Assembly (NCBI GenBank): GCA_017853785.1
Contig: JAFMIX010000098.1
Coordinates: 1-7,705 of the forward strand
Length of the DNA stretch: 7,705 nucleotides
Origin: Verrucomicrobiales bacterium
Lineage (GTDB): Bacteria > Verrucomicrobiota > Verrucomicrobiia > Limisphaerales > JAFMIX01
Direction: 5' to 3'
Positions 4,487 to 7,705 of the stretch are shown here, one piece after another. The stretch's first letter is position 1. Each line of letters opens with the position of its first letter. The notes below the pieces were generated by a model that was not told the origin of the DNA, searched no databases, and was given only the letters and a program-made list of their open reading frames with translations. The position numbers were made by a program, and so were the translations under genes.

Positions 4487-6856
4487 TTACTCCTGCGGAT
4501 AAACGAGCACGCGGTCGTGGACGATGATGATGAGGTCGTTCTTTTTGTCGCCGGTCACGTCAGCCACGGCGGCTTCGCGCGGCTCGGGCACGGCGCTGCG
4601 CAGGTTCCGGAAACTGCGTTCCTCGAACACCTGCCAGCGGTTCGCCGGCACCAGCTTGTGGTTCGCGTCGAACACCACGAGGTCGAGATGATTCTTGACC
4701 GTCTCCATGAACACGAGGTCCTTGCGCCCGTCGTTGTCCAGGTCGCCGGTCACGACGTCGTTGAGGTAGCCGTCCTTGATGGGTGTCTCGTAGCCGTCGA
4801 GGTCGGTGTATTCCCAGACCGCGCCGCGCAACGCCTGCCACGCGATGGCGTTCTGCCCCTGCAAGGCGATGCTGTTCCGGTTCGTGTCGCCCAACGCGAG
4901 CGCCTGCAAGGTGATGCCGGAAAAATCCGCGTAGAGCGGCAACTGGAGGTTGCGCACCACCTGCCACACGCCCGCCGCATCGCGCTCGGAGAGCGTGAGC
5001 GCCTTGCGTTCGCCATCGAGCAGGAAGAGCGCGGCGATGCCGTTCGTGCCGTTGGGCAACGCCGCCGCGCCGATGAGCCGGGAGTTGCTGGCGGCGCCGT
5101 TGATCTGGTCCTTCACTTGGAAGGTCCAGCCGGGCGCGTTCGTGGAATTCGGCGAACCCGCCTCCGGCTGTAGCACGACGGCGCGGAGGAAATTTTTCTG
5201 CGGCAGGAGCAATTCCGCTTTGCCGTCACCATCCACATCGGCGGCGGCGAGCCACGGCTGCTCCAGCGTGCCGCCGGGCGGCGCGATGTCCTGCTCGCTG
5301 AAATCCTTGCCGGCGACTTGCAGCAGCACCTTGATCTTCTCGTAGGGAATCAGCATGACGAGGTCGGCGAGGCCGTCCTGGTTCACGTCGTGGAGCGCGA
5401 GCGTCGCGGGGTTGGATTTGAAATTGTCGCCGAGCTTCTGGAGTTTGTTCGTGCCGGCGGCGGTGCGGGTGAGCAAGACGCGTTTGCCGTCCTGATCGAG
5501 GATCACGGCGAGCGTGGGCTTCGCGCCCGGGGCGAGCGGACCCACGGCCATCGCGAGCGGCTTGCCTTCGGTGGCGATGAGCGTGGGGAACGGCAGGCGC
5601 TGCTTCTCATCCAGTCGCGTGACGCCGATGCGTCGCTCGTCCGCGCTCAACAGAAAGATTTCCGCGTTGCCATCGCCTTCCCAGTCGGCCACGGCGATGT
5701 CAGTGATGCCGGTGAGGGTGGAAAACTTCTTCGGCGGCGCGAGTGTGCCGTCGGGCTGCTGGAAATGGAGGGAGAGTTCGCCGCTGTCCGGCTCGGCGAC
5801 AAGCAGGTCGGCGAGGCGGTCGCCATTGATGTCGGCCCAGACCATGCCCCGGCGGGCCTTATCGGTCTTGTTCAGCGGGAGGACGTTGAACTGGCCCTGT
5901 GCGAAAGCGCCGGAGAGTTTTTCGGCGAGCTTGCGGACGAAGTGGGAGATCTGGACGCGCCCGGAATTCTGCGCGATGGTGACAACCTGCGTTTCCTGTC
6001 TGGCTTCAAGATTGTCGGCCACGAATGAGCGGATGCGCGGCAAGGTGAAATAGATTTCCGGCCCGAGCTGGCCGGCGGCATTCTGGAGGCGGAAACGGAA
6101 CGGCGTGAGGCTGTCCCAGTTCACGAGGAGCAGATCGCTGCGGCCGTCGCCATCCACGTCCAACACCTGCACGGCCTTGACGGCGCCGGTGTAGGGAATT
6201 TTCTGCGGCTCGCCGAAAGTGTGCTCGGCGGATTGCGGGAGGAAGTAGATGAAATTTTCCGCGAGCAACAACAGGTCGGTGCGGCCGTCGCCGTTGAGGT
6301 CGCCGGCGACGAGGGCGTTGGGCGTGAGCTGCGCGTCGTCGATGGGCCAGCGTTTGGGCGCGCTCCAGCCGGTGCCAGCTTGGTTGTATTGCAGGACGAG
6401 TTCCTTGGGTTCGCCGTAGCAGGCGAGGTCGGGACGACCATCGCCGTTGAGGTCGGTGACGACGAGGGAGGCGATGCGTTTTTCCGAGGCGATGGAATCA
6501 ATGCGGAAGCGCGCGTCGGGCGGGAGCTGGTTGATTTCGCGCTTGCTGGCGGCGGAGGTTTTGATGACGGGATTGGTCGCGCCGGTCTGATTGTAGAGGA
6601 GGTTGATCTTGGAACGGCTGTTGTTGACGACGACGATGTCTTTCAGGCCGTCGCCTTCGAGGTCGGTGACGTGCAAGCCGCCGATATCGAAATCAATCGG
6701 GAAAACTTCTGGGCCGGAAAAGCCGAAGCGGTTCGTGCCGGCGGTGGCGCTGGTTTCCGCAACGGCGGCAAGAGTCGGCACGGCCAAATACAGCGCGACA
6801 ACGACAACGCCGGTCGTGACGATCCGGCACAAACGGAGTTGAATGAGGCATCCCAT
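4487..6856 (-). CDS. Exported FG-GAP/VCBS-repeat beta-propeller protein
   Basis: This 789-residue protein has an N-terminal hydrophobic segment (about 11-32, IVTTGVVVVALYLAVPTLAA), a likely signal peptide. It then consists almost wholly of FG-GAP/VCBS repeats, the integrin-alpha-like blade type with Ca2+-binding D-x-[DN]-x-D-G-x-x-D loops. Ten clear loops start at Asp65, 135, 186, 233, 342, 391, 490, 540, 705 and 766 (for example DLNGDGRPD, DVDGDGRSD). The wider gaps contain four degenerate copies near 281, 439, 599 and 657, making 14 evenly spaced blades. No catalytic domain, C-terminal sorting tag or membrane anchor is seen; the protein ends soon after the last repeat. The ATG at 6854-6856 was chosen because it directly precedes the hydrophobic segment. 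A GTG at 6955 would add 33 Arg-rich residues. The gene is divergent from the SGNH hydrolase and convergent with the duplicated secreted protein. A surface or periplasmic binding or adhesion role is plausible, but the ligand is unknown. Confidence 0.9.
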   Translation of the reverse strand: MGCLIQLRLCRIVTTGVVVVALYLAVPTLAAVAETSATAGTNRFGFSGPEVFPIDFDIGGLHVTDLEGDGLKDIVVVNNSRSKINLLYNQTGATNPVIKTSAASKREINQLPPDARFRIDSIASEKRIASLVVTDLNGDGRPDLACYGEPKELVLQYNQAGTGWSAPKRWPIDDAQLTPNALVAGDLNGDGRTDLLLLAENFIYFLPQSAEHTFGEPQKIPYTGAVKAVQVLDVDGDGRSDLLLVNWDSLTPFRFRLQNAAGQLGPEIYFTLPRIRSFVADNLEARQETQVVTIAQNSGRVQISHFVRKLAEKLSGAFAQGQFNVLPLNKTDKARRGMVWADINGDRLADLLVAEPDSGELSLHFQQPDGTLAPPKKFSTLTGITDIAVADWEGDGNAEIFLLSADERRIGVTRLDEKQRLPFPTLIATEGKPLAMAVGPLAPGAKPTLAVILDQDGKRVLLTRTAAGTNKLQKLGDNFKSNPATLALHDVNQDGLADLVMLIPYEKIKVLLQVAGKDFSEQDIAPPGGTLEQPWLAAADVDGDGKAELLLPQKNFLRAVVLQPEAGSPNSTNAPGWTFQVKDQINGAASNSRLIGAAALPNGTNGIAALFLLDGERKALTLSERDAAGVWQVVRNLQLPLYADFSGITLQALALGDTNRNSIALQGQNAIAWQALRGAVWEYTDLDGYETPIKDGYLNDVVTGDLDNDGRKDLVFMETVKNHLDLVVFDANHKLVPANRWQVFEERSFRNLRSAVPEPREAAVADVTGDKKNDLIIIVHDRVLVYPQE

Positions 6857-6876
6857 AGATGCGCGGAAACTGCCAG

Positions 6877-6971
6877 CGCGGGCGCGGATTGGCGAGCCTA
6901 TTCCCGGTCGCTGCCGGCGGCGCCGGCATCCGCACAAACCGTGGTGGAAAAACACTTGTCCCGCGCCCGCG
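6877..6971. repeat. GC-rich inverted repeat across the divergent intergenic region
   Basis: CGCGGGCGCGG (6877-6887) is the exact reverse complement of CCGCGCCCGCG (6961-6971), 11 bp separated by 73 nt. The right arm falls within the spacer of the candidate hydrolase promoter. Between the arms lies GCCGGC-GGC-GCCGGC, two copies of a self-complementary hexamer around 6913-6927. These could be operator half-sites for the divergent pair, but G/C-only repeats arise readily by chance in DNA of this composition. Confidence 0.25.
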
Positions 6972-6983
6972 AAAGCGTAATGT
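6956..6983 (+). promoter_or_regulatory. Candidate start-proximal promoter of the SGNH hydrolase gene
   Basis: TTGTCC (6956-6961) is followed after 16 nt by TAATGT (6978-6983), which ends 8 nt before the ATG at 6992. Transcription would start within a few bases of that ATG. This favours the ATG at 6992 over the in-frame ATG at 6980, which lies inside the proposed -10. The spacing and CTTGTC core resemble the site before the protease gene. Confidence 0.35.
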
Positions 6984-6991
6984 CCCCGGCC

Positions 6992-7705
6992 ATGAAGAAT
7001 TCAGATTTGGCCGCAATTCCCCAAGCCGACACCTCAGGAAATATTTTTTCACGGTTTGCCTTAGCGCGGCGTTTCGCCGTGACAGCGGCGCTCGGGTTCG
7101 CCTGGATTCAAGCCGCATCAGGCGCGATCGCGGTGAAGAGCGGCGAGAAGATCGCGTTCCTCGGTGACTCCATCACGCAGCAGGGCTGGGGAAATCCGAT
7201 GGGTTATGTGCGGCTGGTGATGGCGGGGTTGGAGGCGAACGGCATCAAGGCCGAGGCCGTGCCCGCCGGCATCAGCGGCCACAAGTCGGACCAAATGCTC
7301 GCGCGCTTGGAGAAGGACGTGGTCTCCAAGAAGCCGCAGTGGATGACCTTGAGCTGTGGTGTGAACGACGTGTGGCACGGCCCGAAGGGCGTGCCGCTCG
7401 ACACCGAGGCACTCGCCGCCGGACAATATGATACCAACGTCACGGCGCGGGGGACTTACAAGGAGAACATCGCCAAGATCGTCGCGCAAGCGGAAGCGGC
7501 GGGCATCCAAGTGGTGCTGCTCACGGCCACGGTGATCAAAGAGGACTTGAACAGCCCGGAGAACGCAAAACTCGCGCCTTACAACGATTATTTGCGGACA
7601 CTCGCCCGGGAGAAGAAGTTGCGGCTTGCCGATTTGAACACCCTGTGCCAGGAGCGCATCAAAGCGGAGAACAAGCCGGGGCAAAAAGCGCTCACCTCCG
7701 ACGGC
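6992..7705 (+). CDS. Secreted SGNH/GDSL-family hydrolase, N-terminal 238 residues (3' end outside window)
   Basis: SGNH hydrolases are Ser-His-Asp esterases that often remove acetyl groups from polysaccharides, or act on lipids. The frame is open from ATG 6992 to the right edge. An unusually long N-terminal stretch (about 1-27) precedes a hydrophobic core (about 28-45, ending in ASGA), probably a signal peptide. The catalytic blocks are then visible in order. Block I is FLGDSITQQG with nucleophile Ser60. Block II is GISGHKS, where Gly96 should line the oxyanion hole. Block III is CGVNDVWHG with Asn125. The last visible residues, LTSDG, look like the start of block V (DxxH), with Asp237 as the acid; the catalytic His would lie just beyond the window. 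The protein resembles the acetylesterase-like SGNH groups common in polysaccharide-degrading bacteria, but the substrate cannot be read from this fragment. It is divergent from the FG-GAP gene. Confidence 0.9.
   Translation, partial: MKNSDLAAIPQADTSGNIFSRFALARRFAVTAALGFAWIQAASGAIAVKSGEKIAFLGDSITQQGWGNPMGYVRLVMAGLEANGIKAEAVPAGISGHKSDQMLARLEKDVVSKKPQWMTLSCGVNDVWHGPKGVPLDTEALAAGQYDTNVTARGTYKENIAKIVAQAEAAGIQVVLLTATVIKEDLNSPENAKLAPYNDYLRTLAREKKLRLADLNTLCQERIKAENKPGQKALTSDG

Noticed and set aside
4442..6053. Several long plus-strand frames within the FG-GAP gene (4442-5173, 4950-5345, 5318-6028, 5514-6053)
   Set aside because: They are antisense to regularly spaced Ca2+-loop repeats, which can only be explained by the minus-strand frame.
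6857..6955. Upstream GTG start that would extend the FG-GAP protein by 33 residues
   Set aside because: The added residues are Arg/Gly-rich and would bury the export signal; the ATG at 6856 directly precedes the hydrophobic segment.
7064..7072. Possible twin-arginine (Tat) motif in the hydrolase N-terminus (ARRFAV)
   Set aside because: It lacks the S/T before RR and the xFLK pattern after it; an ordinary Sec signal explains the hydrophobic stretch.
7118..7684. 188-codon minus-strand frame opposite the hydrolase
   Set aside because: The plus-strand frame carries SGNH blocks I, II and III in order; the antisense product has no recognisable motif.

Overview
The window holds six protein-coding genes on high-GC DNA, four complete and two cut by the window edges. 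No RNA gene, transposon, integrase, phage gene or CRISPR array is visible. The gene set suggests a Verrucomicrobiota bacterium, perhaps near the Pedosphaera/Limisphaera lineages. Pointers are an EF-P with a PGNLRAF loop, a PDZ-less trypsin-like protease with an N-terminal beta domain, a secreted 'PADT' protein, a long FG-GAP protein and an SGNH hydrolase. The assignment rests on family recognition and was not tested.

From left to right: the C-terminal half of tryptophan synthase beta (trpB, +) converges on elongation factor P (efp, -), with a strong hairpin/T-tract terminator between them. A divergent intergenic region of 167 bp follows, with promoter-like sites in both directions. Next comes a two-gene + strand unit: a secreted S1-type serine protease and, 24 nt further on, a secreted 642-residue protein of unknown function that is visibly an internal duplication. 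This unit converges on a large - strand gene for an exported FG-GAP/VCBS beta-propeller protein. The short gap between them (4412-4486) is rich in small dyads. The FG-GAP gene diverges from a secreted SGNH/GDSL hydrolase (+) that runs off the right edge just after its catalytic Asp.

The first two genes are housekeeping: tryptophan synthesis, and rescue of ribosomes stalled at proline stretches. The other four encode exported proteins with apparent signal peptides, so the right three quarters of the window looks like an envelope/secretome region. The protease and its neighbour are probably co-transcribed. No pathway links the FG-GAP protein to the hydrolase beyond their divergent arrangement.

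The points most worth a second look are the unusual EF-P loop tip (Asn where the modified Lys/Arg normally sits), the two-copy architecture of the 642-residue protein, a 14-blade periodicity in the FG-GAP protein, and promoter-like elements so close to two start codons that those mRNAs may be leaderless. I found no clear evidence for a wholly new multi-gene system.
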